A stretch of DNA of 14,132 bases from Methanobacterium sp. (GCA_030539815.1 JAUNXM010000014.1:1-14132), one strand, 5' to 3'; shown: positions 1-7,684, counted from the first letter of the stretch. The notes: generated from the letters alone by a model not told the origin. Program-made: numbers and translations.

Positions 1-95
1 CATTCAGTACTTAAAATAAACCATCAGGTCCAGTTTACACTTTAGTGTATGGAATAACTGGATTGTTTTAGAATAAAGAGCATAAAAGTGATTGG

Positions 96-752
96 ATGAA
101 AGAAATTAGGAAAGATTTGGTGGAAAAACTCTTTAATCAGGGATATATAAAAACTGAAAAGGTTAAAGAAGCCATGTTAAAGGTTCCAAGAGAGGAATTC
201 ATGCCTCCGGAGAACAGTTCCTACGCTTATCTGGATCGTCCATTTCCCATTGGTAATGGACAAACCATATCTGCACCCCACATGGTTGCGATTCTTGCCG
301 AAAAGCTAGAATTAACAGATGGAATGAACATCCTGGAAATTGGAACTGGACTGGGATATAATGCTGCAGTGGTTGCTGAAATTATGGGTGACGAAGGCCA
401 TGTCTACACCATAGAACGAATCCCCGCTCTGGTAGAAAAATCTAGAGAGAACCTCAACAAAACTGGTTACTCCCAAAGGGTAACGGTGATGGAGGGAGAT
501 GGAACCACAGGATACCCAGACAAAGCTCCATATGACCGCATATACGGGACAGCCAGTGCACCCAAAATTCCTGAACCACTTAAAGAACAACTGAAAATTG
601 GGGGAAAACTGATTATGCCTGTGGGATCAGACTACTATCAGGAACTGTTATTAGTCATGCGAATTTCCGAAGACCAGTACCAGACCCGAAATCTGGGCGG
701 GGTTGTTTTTGTACCGATGATCGGAAAACATGGCTGGCCCGATGATAAATAA
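96..752 (+). CDS. pcm: Protein-L-isoaspartate O-methyltransferase
   Basis: This cytoplasmic repair enzyme transfers a methyl group from S-adenosylmethionine to L-isoaspartyl residues in aged proteins, so that they can revert to aspartate. The 218-residue product has the usual length for archaeal PCMTs. A family-typical GQTISAPHMVA segment lies at residues 55-65, the SAM-binding motif I (ILEIGTGLGYN) at 79-89, a DRIYGTASAPKIPEPL segment near 147-162 and a GGKLIMPVG strand near 169-177. The ATG at 96 sits just after a partial GGTGAT-like ribosome binding site (agtgatt, 87-93). No close operon partner is visible: 260 bp separate it from the next gene. In archaea pcm often stands alone or near other maintenance genes. 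The family assignment is firm. The exact promoter is not clear, and a 14-bp palindrome at 36-49 could be an operator. Confidence 0.95.
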   Translation: MKEIRKDLVEKLFNQGYIKTEKVKEAMLKVPREEFMPPENSSYAYLDRPFPIGNGQTISAPHMVAILAEKLELTDGMNILEIGTGLGYNAAVVAEIMGDEGHVYTIERIPALVEKSRENLNKTGYSQRVTVMEGDGTTGYPDKAPYDRIYGTASAPKIPEPLKEQLKIGGKLIMPVGSDYYQELLLVMRISEDQYQTRNLGGVVFVPMIGKHGWPDDK

Positions 753-877
753 ATTCACGCAAAAATATTAATCTTAACATTAATTAAGTATTATATTAAA
801 CCCTTTTTGATTAAATTCAATTCGTAAATCTCTTTATATCTCATCTAAAGTAACCTTCTTGAATAGTCTAAAAAATT

Positions 878-963
878 ATATCCCAATTGGATACTTTCAA
901 AATTTATAACCAATTTAATACCTTTATAAGTTTATAACCAATTGGATACTTTTAAACATATAA
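878..963 (+). repeat. Three tandem 26-28 bp direct repeats upstream of the methylthiotransferase gene
   Basis: Three consecutive units begin at 883, 910 and 938. Units one and three start with the palindrome-containing ccaattggatact. Unit two starts with ccaatttaatacc. Each unit ends in an A/T-rich tataa-like stretch. The array stops directly before the likely TATA box of the downstream gene (965-974). The helical-repeat-like spacing (27 and 28 bp) and the position just upstream of the promoter would fit a multi-site operator or activator array, but that role is inferred. It could equally be neutral tandem duplication in AT-rich DNA. Confidence 0.6.
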
Positions 964-964
964 T

Positions 965-974
965 TTCTATAAAT
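965..974 (+). promoter_or_regulatory. Probable TATA box for the methylthiotransferase gene
   Basis: The sequence ttctataaat lies about 43 bp before the ATG at 1013. This would place transcription start near 995-1000, giving a short leader that contains a partial ribosome binding site (ttgatc, 998-1003). Confidence 0.45.
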
Positions 975-1012
975 AATGATCCTCACACTTATTGTAATTG
1001 ATCTAAAAACTC

Positions 1013-2296
1013 ATGATTAACATGAAAATCTATATTGAAACTTTTGGCTGCACCTTTAATCAGGCGGATTCACAGATAATGGCTGGTTTATTAGAGGAAA
1101 CTGGTGGAGAAATCGTATCATCCATGGAAGATGCGGATGTTGTTATCATTAACACCTGTTATGTTAAACAACCCACTGAACAGAAGATAACCAATCATAT
1201 ACAGAAAATTCAATCCCAGTTCCCCCAGAAGAAATTGTTAATTGCTGGTTGCATGGTGGATATTGATCCCGAAAAACTGAAAAAACTAGCACCTCAAGCA
1301 GGATGGGTAGGTGCTCGTCGCATTCACTCCACACCCCAAGTAGTTAAATCTATTATGGACCATCAAATTCTGAGAGAAACAGGCCATGGTCATGCTATTA
1401 AGACTGGTCTTCCCCGGAAACGTTCCAATCCCCTGGTGCATATTCTCCAGATATGTGAAGGATGCCTTGGTAAATGCAGTTACTGCTGCACCAGATTTGC
1501 ACGTGGTAACTTGCAGAGTTATCCTATTTCTCTTTTAAAAGCCGAAGCAGAAAAGGCAGTGGCGGATGGTTGTGTTGAGATACAGCTCACTGCCCAGGAC
1601 ACCGCTGCATACGGAAAAGACAGTGGAGAAAACCTTGCTGATCTCATCAACCAGATAACATCAATTGAAGGTGATTTCAGGGTAAGGGTAGGAATGATGC
1701 ATCCCAAAAACATTAAAGATGACTTGGAATCTATTTTAAATTCATTTAGAAATGAAAAGGTTTATAATTTCCTTCACCTCCCACTGCAAAGTGGAAGTAA
1801 CCGGATTCTTACGGATATGGGGCGAGAACATACTGTGAAAGAATACAAGGATATAGTGAAACTGTTCCAGACGGAAATACCAGAATTATCCCTGGCAACA
1901 GATATTATTGTAGGGTACCCTACTGAGAAGGAGGAGGATTTCAATGCCACTTTAGATGTGATCAGTGAAATTCGCCCGGATTTCCTGCATATATCTAAGT
2001 ATCATCACCGTCCAGGCACACGGTCATCTTCACTCCCCCCTATTGATCATGAGACCATGAAAAAACGTTCCCGAGGTTTGAATAAGCTCAAGGTAGCTAT
2101 TGCCAGTCACGATAATCAAAAATACCTGGGCACCACGCAAAAAGTACTGATTACGGATACAGGGAGTAAAGGCGGATATATTGGTCGTACAAATTCATAT
2201 AAAACTGTGGTAGTAGAGAAAGGTCATCTGGGAACATTTCAGGATGTGGAGATCATCCAGACCCTGAGCACTTATTTAAAGGGAAAAGCATTGTAG
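1013..2296 (+). CDS. Archaeal CDKAL1-like tRNA (N6-threonylcarbamoyladenosine37-C2)-methylthiotransferase
   Basis: This radical SAM enzyme of the e-MtaB/CDKAL1 group converts t6A at position 37 of ANN-decoding tRNAs to ms2t6A. The 427-residue protein shows the complete family layout. An N-terminal UPF0004 domain carries cluster-ligand cysteines at C13 (ETFGCTFNQADS), C49 (NTCYVK) and C80 (AGCM). A radical SAM core follows with C151, C155 and C158 in GCLGKCSYCCTRFARG. A C-terminal TRAM RNA-binding domain covers about residues 365-425. The CCTRFARG continuation is typical of the archaeal/eukaryotic branch, unlike bacterial MiaB or RimO. The start at 1013 follows a weak ttgatc site at good spacing; an in-frame ATG at 1022 is the alternative. 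The gene is monocistronic, flanked by 260 and 330 bp of non-coding DNA. The family call is firm; the exact substrate is inferred from the family. Confidence 0.93.
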   Translation: MINMKIYIETFGCTFNQADSQIMAGLLEETGGEIVSSMEDADVVIINTCYVKQPTEQKITNHIQKIQSQFPQKKLLIAGCMVDIDPEKLKKLAPQAGWVGARRIHSTPQVVKSIMDHQILRETGHGHAIKTGLPRKRSNPLVHILQICEGCLGKCSYCCTRFARGNLQSYPISLLKAEAEKAVADGCVEIQLTAQDTAAYGKDSGENLADLINQITSIEGDFRVRVGMMHPKNIKDDLESILNSFRNEKVYNFLHLPLQSGSNRILTDMGREHTVKEYKDIVKLFQTEIPELSLATDIIVGYPTEKEEDFNATLDVISEIRPDFLHISKYHHRPGTRSSSLPPIDHETMKKRSRGLNKLKVAIASHDNQKYLGTTQKVLITDTGSKGGYIGRTNSYKTVVVEKGHLGTFQDVEIIQTLSTYLKGKAL

Positions 2297-2397
2297 ATCA
2301 CAAAGGGAAAAACATTCTTGATTAATATAATTGTCAAAAACATCAGGATATAAAATTGGAAATAGTATCTGGATATAAAATTGGAAAAAACATCGGT
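2278..2397. repeat. Short direct repeats with 24-25 bp period after the methylthiotransferase gene
   Basis: Two repeat pairs are visible. The 17-mer aaagggaaaagcattgt at 2278-2294, which covers the stop codon region, recurs with two mismatches at 2302-2318, a 24-bp period. The exact 17-mer ggatataaaattggaaa occurs at 2346-2362 and 2371-2387, a 25-bp period. On the minus strand the second pair reads ccaattttatatcc, resembling the ccaatttaatacc units upstream of the gene. The rest of the 330-bp gap (2297-2626) holds only AT-rich DNA and the promoter of the next gene. Confidence 0.6.
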
Positions 2398-2550
2398 AGG
2401 CAATTGTTTGGTTACTGATATTTCTAAGTGCAGTCATAATTATTCTTATTTTCAAACTTTATTCATGAGTGTGATTATTCTTGTCATTGAAGATTAATGT
2501 TATTTTAAGTAATATATTCTTCTTAATCACATTTTTGCCCATTATTTCTA

Positions 2551-2562
2551 CTTATATATAAA
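2551..2562 (+). promoter_or_regulatory. Probable TATA box for the zinc-ribbon gene
   Basis: A strong archaeal-type TATA element, tatatataaag, lies about 70 bp before the ATG at 2627. It would start transcription near 2580-2590 and leave a leader of about 40 nt. A second AT-rich element (catatatgg, 2591-2599) is too close to the start codon to be the better candidate. Confidence 0.5.
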
Positions 2563-2626
2563 GAATCCGCTTTTAAATGCCATAGTAAATCATATATGGC
2601 TTTAGAAGAGACCAGTACTAGATAAT

Positions 2627-2962
2627 ATGCAATACTTAATATGCGAAAACTGTGGTGGCTACTACGCATTAATGGATGGAGAATCCCCCAGTGACTTCGA
2701 TTCCTGTCAATGTGGCGGTAAACTTTATCTAGTTGAAGATGATGGCCTCCAAATCCAATCCCCCATGATCCTTTGCCAGCATTGTGGAAATCCCAACCCC
2801 ACGAACACTGCTTTCTGCAGTGATTGTGGCCAGATATTAATGCCTGCCAAAGAATTATCTGCAGTTAAACGAGGCGAAAAACTTAAACCCCTGGGAATAT
2901 TCGCCGGGGTTACATTTATTCTAGTTTCCATATTTATTCTTGGTTTATTTGTTTCAATGTAA
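2627..2962 (+). CDS. Double zinc-ribbon protein with C-terminal membrane anchor
   Basis: I do not recognise a named gene; the function is unknown. The 111-residue product has two predicted zinc ribbons. The first uses C6, C9, C27 and C29 (CENCGGYY ... CQCGGKL). The second uses C50, C53, C64 and C67 ([19 protein letters not shown]), close to the zinc_ribbon_2 type. A basic stretch (VKRGEKLK, about 80-87) precedes one hydrophobic helix at about 89-110 that ends the protein. Positive charges before the helix suggest that the ribbons face the cytoplasm, as in a tail-anchored protein. The ATG at 2627 has no convincing ribosome binding site, but the first cysteine pair is so close to it that a later start is unlikely. 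A strong TATA element lies upstream. Proteins of this build are frequent in Methanobacteriales, as I recall; their partners are not known to me. Confidence 0.75.
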   Translation: MQYLICENCGGYYALMDGESPSDFDSCQCGGKLYLVEDDGLQIQSPMILCQHCGNPNPTNTAFCSDCGQILMPAKELSAVKRGEKLKPLGIFAGVTFILVSIFILGLFVSM

Positions 2963-2983
2963 ATTCAAATTTTAATTTACATT
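2956..2983 (+). terminator. AT-only inverted repeat at the 3' end of the zinc-ribbon gene
   Basis: A perfect 10-bp inverted repeat (aatgtaaatt at 2956-2965 and its complement at 2974-2983) with an 8-nt loop spans the stop codon. It may form a weak terminator or 3'-end processing hairpin. An all-A/T stem is only modest evidence. Confidence 0.35.
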
Positions 2984-3298
2984 AAATAAGGGTATTTACA
3001 GGTTAATAACAGATTCAGTGGCAAAAATTAACTGATAATTTATAAAAACCCATTATTTAATTATCTTAGGGAATAAATAGATTTATTATTAAATGATATA
3101 TCTAATTTGCCGTCCATATCCTTTAATAAATATATCTACTTGAATTAGTGAATTTTCACAAGAATCAAAGTTTTAATCTTAAAAAAATTAGTAACTAAGT
3201 AACTAAAATTTACATTGATAATATAAATGCAGATCTTATAAAAATAAAATCTATAGCAAGTAATTTAGATATTAAGGGAATTATTTGGAAATAATTCT
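2984..3298. other. Non-coding AT-rich gap between the zinc-ribbon gene and the tRNA pair
   Basis: I see no credible coding region, RNA gene or array here. The sequence is very A/T-rich with many stop codons in all frames and no ribosome binding site followed by a usable reading frame. It probably just separates the 3' ends of the plus-strand zinc-ribbon gene and the minus-strand tRNA transcript. Confidence 0.5.
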
Positions 3299-3299
3299 A

Positions 3300-3314
3300 G
3301 AAATACAAAAACAA
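3300..3314 (-). terminator. Oligo-T terminator of the tRNA-Val/tRNA-Phe transcript
   Basis: About 13 nt beyond the 3' end of tRNA-Phe, the minus strand reads ttgtttttgtatttc. Such T-rich stretches end transcription in archaea, particularly after tRNA genes. Confidence 0.55.
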
Positions 3315-3325
3315 TAAGTAACGGG

Positions 3326-3481
<156 letters not shown>

Positions 3482-3499
3482 AACATTCGTGTCCTATCC

Positions 3500-3507
3500 T
3501 ATATAAA
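3500..3507 (-). promoter_or_regulatory. TATA box of the tRNA pair
   Basis: On the minus strand, a purine-rich BRE-like gaaagg precedes TTTATATA. The box lies about 26 bp before the mature 5' end of tRNA-Val, so the primary transcript would begin within a few bases of it. Spacing and sequence agree with archaeal stable-RNA promoters. Confidence 0.7.
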
Positions 3508-3633
3508 CCTTTCTCTAGTTGGGGTAATTTCTCAAAATATAAAAGTCTACCCCCTAAAATTTAATTAATACTTTCGTAAAATGTATATGCCTAAATGGCA
3601 ATAATATACACAATAATATTATGCAAAAAATGT

Positions 3634-3641
3634 AGGGGTGA
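3634..3641 (+). promoter_or_regulatory. Strong ribosome binding site for the GerW-like gene
   Basis: The sequence aggggtga lies 6 nt before the ATG at 3648. It matches the AGGAGGTGA consensus well and fixes the start. Just upstream is a 7-bp A/T inverted repeat (3601-3607 with 3616-3622), which could be an operator but is low in complexity. Confidence 0.7.
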
Positions 3642-3647
3642 ACTACA

Positions 3648-4094
3648 ATGGATATCCAGGATCCAATAAAAACAACTGTAGAAGAGATTAGAAAAGTCTT
3701 AAACATAGAAAACGTCATCGGGGAAGTAATTGAAAGCGAAGACAAAGTCCTGATCCCTGTTACTCGAATGGGAATGGCATTTGGAGCAGGTTTAGGTGAA
3801 GGAAAAAGCTCTACCAATGAAGGAGGTTCTGCAGCAGCTGCAGGTGGAGGTGCAGGTATAGAACCAGTGGCCATGGTAGTGGTTTTTAAAGGTCAAAGTG
3901 GGCCAGAAGGTGTTAAAGTATTGCCTCTGAAAAATCCAGACCCATTAACTCGAGCCATAGGGGAAGTCAGCAATGCCATTGTTGATGTCATGGCTGAAGG
4001 CCGTAAAATGGGAATGGGAAAATCCAAAAAACACTCTAAAAAAGAGGAGAAAAAACCCGAAGAACCTAAGGCCGAAGAAACAGTAAAATCTTAA
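3648..4094 (+). CDS. GerW/YtfJ family protein
   Basis: The 148-residue product matches the GerW (YtfJ) family, named for a Bacillus protein needed for spore germination; its molecular activity is not established. An amphipathic N-terminal helix (about 5-20) precedes the core. The core contains VIGEVIES (23-30), KVLIPVTRMGMAFGAGLGEG (33-52), a flexible Gly/Ala/Ser segment (50-70, with GGSAAAAGGGAG), IEPVAMVVVF (71-80) and VKVLPLK (89-95). The C-terminal 25 residues are almost all Lys, Glu and Pro, a disordered tail. There is no signal peptide or membrane segment, so it should be cytosolic. It starts a plus-strand operon: the DUF2953 gene follows after about 70 bp, and then the small gene. The GerW and DUF2953 families are also neighbours (ytfJ and ytfI) in Bacillus. 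As this archaeon does not sporulate, the role here must be different or more basic, which is inference. Confidence 0.9.
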   Translation: MDIQDPIKTTVEEIRKVLNIENVIGEVIESEDKVLIPVTRMGMAFGAGLGEGKSSTNEGGSAAAAGGGAGIEPVAMVVVFKGQSGPEGVKVLPLKNPDPLTRAIGEVSNAIVDVMAEGRKMGMGKSKKHSKKEEKKPEEPKAEETVKS

Positions 4095-4163
4095 GGACCA
4101 TAAAAGGTTTGTTGAGATATTAACCAACTAATACTATTTAAATAACCTTTGAGCGGGTTAAAT

Positions 4164-4757
4164 TTGATATACGTTATAATAAGCATCATAATAATTATTC
4201 TGGTGCTTATTTTACTGTCTTTTCTTTTGATCCCACTAAAATTGTCCCTGGACCTTAAGAAAAATGGAACTGAACTTAAGGGTCGTTTCATTCTTAAATT
4301 TTTGGGGATAAAAGTTTTCTCAAAAGAAATACCTGGAGATGAAAAGGACCAGGATGATAAAAGTGAAGATAAAAATGAAGATAAAAAAGATAAATTTGAT
4401 TTCAAACGTATTTTGAAGATTCTGAAATTATTTAAAAATTCCTGGCCTCACCTATACCCACTGCTAACTGCTTTTTACCGTTCAGTGAATATTGAAAAAT
4501 TTTCCCTCAACATCCGCCTGGGAATGGAGAGTCCAGCGGATACTGCACTTTTCATAGGGTATATATGGTCATTTACCTATCCTCTAAATGTCATAACCAA
4601 AATTGACGCGGTTATAACTCCAGATTTTGATAGAAGAGTGTTAGATGGAGATTTTCAGATGGATATCAGTTTAAGGCTATTTTGGATAGTGTCAGAAGCC
4701 ATACGTGCCTTCACAAAAAAACCAGTAAGGGAACTAATTAAGGAAGCACGTAGTTAA
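4164..4757 (+). CDS. DUF2953 family membrane protein (YtfI-like)
   Basis: Function unknown. The roughly 197-residue protein begins with a strongly hydrophobic helix (IYVIISIIIIILVLILLSFL, about residues 2-21). A short beta-rich part follows (LKGRFILKFLGIKVFSKE), then a very acidic/lysine-rich linker (EKDQDDKSEDKNEDKKDKFD), and then the conserved DUF2953 region with LNIRLGMESPADTALFIGYIW and the ITPDFDRRVLDGDF segment. It is probably anchored by the N-terminal helix. No ATG is available near the front. The reading frame has TTG codons at 4149 and 4164. I prefer 4164 because a partial ribosome binding site (gcgggt, 4154-4159) precedes it, while 4149 has none; 4149 would add five residues. The gene lies between the GerW-like gene and the small gene, which it nearly touches (12 nt). 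The family call is good; the exact start is uncertain. Confidence 0.85.
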   Translation: MIYVIISIIIIILVLILLSFLLIPLKLSLDLKKNGTELKGRFILKFLGIKVFSKEIPGDEKDQDDKSEDKNEDKKDKFDFKRILKILKLFKNSWPHLYPLLTAFYRSVNIEKFSLNIRLGMESPADTALFIGYIWSFTYPLNVITKIDAVITPDFDRRVLDGDFQMDISLRLFWIVSEAIRAFTKKPVRELIKEARS

Positions 4758-4769
4758 CTGGTGAAAATC

Positions 4770-4988
4770 ATGAAAAATCAAGAAATAAAGGTTGGCAAAT
4801 CTGTAGAAGTAGAGAATAGAATTTTCTATCCCATCCTCAAGATTTTTCACTGGAAACACCGAGAAACCGAAACATTTTCTGTATCCCCCCTGGCCCTGGT
4901 GGTGGTTGAGGGTGAACAGAAATATATATACCCCCTGGAAGAAATTGATAACTCTGAAGAGCTGCAAAGTTTAATGGATATGGTTTAG
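4770..4988 (+). CDS. Small protein, possibly a shortened GerW-like core
   Basis: I do not recognise a named family. The 72-residue product starts at the ATG at 4770: a ggtga ribosome binding site (4760-4764) sits 5 nt before it, and this site overlaps an earlier in-frame GTG (4761) that is therefore less likely. It is the last gene of the GerW-DUF2953 operon, 12 nt after DUF2953. Its order of segments, VGKSVEVENRIFYPILKI, a short charged middle, then FSVSPLALVVVEGEQKYIYPLE, parallels the GerW-like neighbour (VIGEVIESEDKVLIPVTRMG, Gly-rich part, IEPVAMVVV, VKVLPLK). The Gly-rich segment is missing and replaced by about 13 residues. This similarity is my reading of the pattern by eye and has not been tested. 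No membrane segment or cysteine is present, so a soluble protein is expected, perhaps a partner of the GerW-like protein. Confidence 0.75.
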   Translation: MKNQEIKVGKSVEVENRIFYPILKIFHWKHRETETFSVSPLALVVVEGEQKYIYPLEEIDNSEELQSLMDMV

Positions 4989-4990
4989 TC

Positions 4991-5022
4991 ACAATTCCCA
5001 ATTGTTAAAATTCCTATTTTTT
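4991..5022 (+). terminator. Hairpin plus T-run terminator of the GerW-like operon
   Basis: A perfect 6-bp inverted repeat with a 3-nt loop (acaattcccaattgt, 4991-5005) begins 3 nt after the stop codon and is followed by a T6 run (5017-5022) and further T-rich DNA. This closes the three-gene operon and separates it from the histidine kinase gene. Confidence 0.55.
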
Positions 5023-5154
5023 GATTATTTGTTTTAAAAATTCTTCAGCCATTATTTTGTATAAAAATCATTAATAACTGATTAAAATCCACAATTCTCA
5101 TGGGCAGTGATAAACTTCCAATTAAGAAAATCATTTATGCTTTGTTCAATAGAA

Positions 5155-5172
5155 TTATAACTATAAGTTTAT
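5155..5172 (+). promoter_or_regulatory. Probable TATA region for the histidine kinase gene
   Basis: An A/T-rich stretch including actataagttt lies about 40 bp before the ATG at 5207. It predicts a transcription start near 5190 and a very short leader. That fits the absence of a good ribosome binding site next to the ATG. Confidence 0.35.
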
Positions 5173-5206
5173 TTCATCCTTTGGGGGTTAACCTATCGCA
5201 GTTAGA

Positions 5207-7684
5207 ATGGAAGGATCAAGATCAAAATATGAAACTTTCATGGTTCTTGCTTTAATTGGGTTATCATGTATCTTAACCTATTACTTCCATTTTGTTCTAA
5301 GAACCACTGTTATTTTCACGCATTTTTATTATATACCCATAATATTAGCGGCGGTATGGTGGAAAAGAAAGGGATTATGGGTCCCGATTTTCCTGGCAGT
5401 GATGCTTATTTTAGTTAGTTTTATAAGTCCCATTGAAACTGATTACATTTATTATGACCTTTTTAGGTCTGCTATTTTCATCTCAGTTAGCGTGATAACT
5501 GTTATTCTAAGTGAAAGGATAGAAAAATCACAAAAAAGTTTGAAAACCAGTGAAGAAAGCTTCCGGTCAGTGGTTGAATCCGCTATTGATGGAATCATCA
5601 CCACTGACATGTCGAGTAAAGTAGTTTTCGCCAATAAAAGTTTCCTAAAAATTTTCCAATACCCTGAAGACGAGGTTCTGGGAGAATCTGTGAAAAAATT
5701 CATTCCCACCAGGTTGAGGGATAAATATGATCAACAAATGGAACAGTTCCGTAGAACTGGAAAACGCCAACTGATTGGAACTTTTGAGTCAGTAGGTCTA
5801 AGAAAAGATGGTAAAGAATTCCCATTTGAAATATCCATCAACAACTGGGAAGTAGATGGGCAAATATTCACAACTTCCATCATCAGAGACATAAGCTATC
5901 GTAAAAATGCTGAAAAGACCAGCGCCATACTTTCAGCAATTGTGGAGAGCTCAGCAGAATCCATCATTGGCATGGACCTAAAAGGTAAAGTATTAAGCTG
6001 GAATAAGGGGGCAGAACAAACTTATGGTTACCAGGCACACGAAGTTCTGGGAAAATCAGGTTCTTTAATATTTCTCCCGGATTCAAATGAACTAAACAAG
6101 ATACTGGAGATAATCGGTTCCGGGGATAAAATTGATCACTACGAAACAACTAGAATCACTAAAAAAGGAAAAATTATTGATATATCTTTAACTGTTTCAC
6201 CAATTAAAGATAATTCAGGAACTACTATTGGATTATCATCTATAGCAAGGGATATAACTCGAGAAAAAGCTGCTGAAAAAGCATTAGCCAGGAGTGAAGC
6301 TCAATTATCAATGATCACCGTCAACATGGCAGATATCATTTGTCAGGCAGATAAAGATGGCACCTATATCTATGTCAGTCCCTCTGTGAAATCAGTCTTG
6401 GGGTTTGAACCCCATGATCTTGTTGGAAGATCAATGTTTGAGGGGATCCACCCTGATGATCGCCAAAGAGTCACCTCTTGCATGGAGAATGCCTTCGGGA
6501 AATGCCTGACCCAGTTTGTTCAGTACCGTTACCTGAAAGCAGATGGTAGTTACGTGTGGCTTGGTACCAAAGGCACCCCAATATTTGGAGAAGGGGGGTC
6601 TGTAACCGGCTTTGTCTGCAACAGTCGTGATATAACCGTCCAGAAAAATGCCGAAGATGCCTTGCGTGAGAGTGAAGAGAAATATCGAACTCTCATTGAA
6701 TCAGCCAAGGATCCCATTTCTTTGTATGATGAGAATGGTATCTTCTTAATGGCCAATAAGGCCGGGGCACAAAGTATGGGTAAAGAACCTGCAGAACTAT
6801 TGGGTCATTCCCTCCGGGATTTTTTCCCACCAGAAATTTCCCAAAAGCAGCTTGAATTAATCCGGAAAGTATTCCAAACAGGAGAAGGTCTTGATATAGA
6901 AATGCACGTGCCTTACGGTGAAAGAGATCAATGGTTTAGCACAAGCCTACAACCCCTTTTTGGTTATAATAATCGAGTTCGCAGTGTACAAGTAATTTCA
7001 AGGGACATAAGTGACCTTAAGGAAACCCAAATTAAATTGGAACAGGCTCTGGATGAAAAGGATATGCTCATGAAGGAGATATATCATCGGGTAAAGAACA
7101 ATTTGATGGTGATTTCCAGTCTTCTTAATCTCCAGTCACGCTACATTAAAGATGAAGAAGCAAGGGGAATATTCAAGGAAAGTCAGGAAAGAGCACATTC
7201 CATGGCCTTAATCCACGAAAGACTCTACCGTTCCACTGACCTTAAACATATTGATTACGGGGATTACATCCGCACACTCACCAGAGATCTCTTCCGCACC
7301 TACGTTGCTGATCCCTTCCGAATTAATCTGGAAGTGGAAGTGGAAGACGTGATGATCGACATCAACACCGCCATCCCCCTGGGACTTATAATTAATGAAC
7401 TGGTCTCAAATTCCATGAAACACGCATTCCCCGGTAACAAAACAGGGGTAATCAGTGTCAAATTCAGTGAAGAAGGTGACCAGTGTATACTGGAAGTTAA
7501 GGATAATGGTATTGGATTCCCTCCAGAACTTGAACTGGGAAAAACAAATTCCCTGGGATTACAACTGGTTACCAGCCTCACCCAACAAATTGGAGGGGAA
7601 CTGGAACTGGAAAGAAGTCCAGGAACCACTTTTCGCATAACATTCCAGGAAGAAAAAATGGTTAACTCTAATAGTGATGGTTAG
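5207..7684 (+). CDS. Membrane-bound sensor histidine kinase with four PAS domains
   Basis: The 825-residue protein senses an unknown signal and should autophosphorylate on histidine. About four transmembrane helices lie at residues 10-30, 35-51, 57-73 and 83-101, with almost no extracellular loop. Four PAS domains follow at about 115-235, 237-353, 363-482 and 486-605. The kinase part is of the HisKA_2 type: [20 protein letters not shown] puts the phospho-acceptor at H627. The HATPase domain has the N box [12 protein letters not shown] (N730), the G1 box DNGIGFP (766-772) and the SLGLQLV box (782-788), so all key residues are present. In-frame stop codons lie at 5189-5191, so the ATG at 5207 is the first usable ATG; another is at 5240. 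No response regulator, receiver domain or output gene is adjacent, which makes it an orphan kinase. HisKA_2 kinases with stacked PAS domains are common in methanogens; the ligand cannot be told from sequence. Confidence 0.93.
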   Translation: MEGSRSKYETFMVLALIGLSCILTYYFHFVLRTTVIFTHFYYIPIILAAVWWKRKGLWVPIFLAVMLILVSFISPIETDYIYYDLFRSAIFISVSVITVILSERIEKSQKSLKTSEESFRSVVESAIDGIITTDMSSKVVFANKSFLKIFQYPEDEVLGESVKKFIPTRLRDKYDQQMEQFRRTGKRQLIGTFESVGLRKDGKEFPFEISINNWEVDGQIFTTSIIRDISYRKNAEKTSAILSAIVESSAESIIGMDLKGKVLSWNKGAEQTYGYQAHEVLGKSGSLIFLPDSNELNKILEIIGSGDKIDHYETTRITKKGKIIDISLTVSPIKDNSGTTIGLSSIARDITREKAAEKALARSEAQLSMITVNMADIICQADKDGTYIYVSPSVKSVLGFEPHDLVGRSMFEGIHPDDRQRVTSCMENAFGKCLTQFVQYRYLKADGSYVWLGTKGTPIFGEGGSVTGFVCNSRDITVQKNAEDALRESEEKYRTLIESAKDPISLYDENGIFLMANKAGAQSMGKEPAELLGHSLRDFFPPEISQKQLELIRKVFQTGEGLDIEMHVPYGERDQWFSTSLQPLFGYNNRVRSVQVISRDISDLKETQIKLEQALDEKDMLMKEIYHRVKNNLMVISSLLNLQSRYIKDEEARGIFKESQERAHSMALIHERLYRSTDLKHIDYGDYIRTLTRDLFRTYVADPFRINLEVEVEDVMIDINTAIPLGLIINELVSNSMKHAFPGNKTGVISVKFSEEGDQCILEVKDNGIGFPPELELGKTNSLGLQLVTSLTQQIGGELELERSPGTTFRITFQEEKMVNSNSDG

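Noticed and set aside
878..963. CRISPR array upstream of the methylthiotransferase gene
   Set aside because: The units are directly adjacent and degenerate, with no unique spacers of 30-40 bp, and no cas gene is present.
4761..4769. GTG at 4761 as start of the small operon gene
   Set aside because: It overlaps the ggtga ribosome binding site that is well placed for the ATG at 4770.
7300..7640. Open frames in other frames over the kinase domain of the sensor gene
   Set aside because: The kinase motifs lie in one uninterrupted frame; the others have biased composition and no initiation signals.
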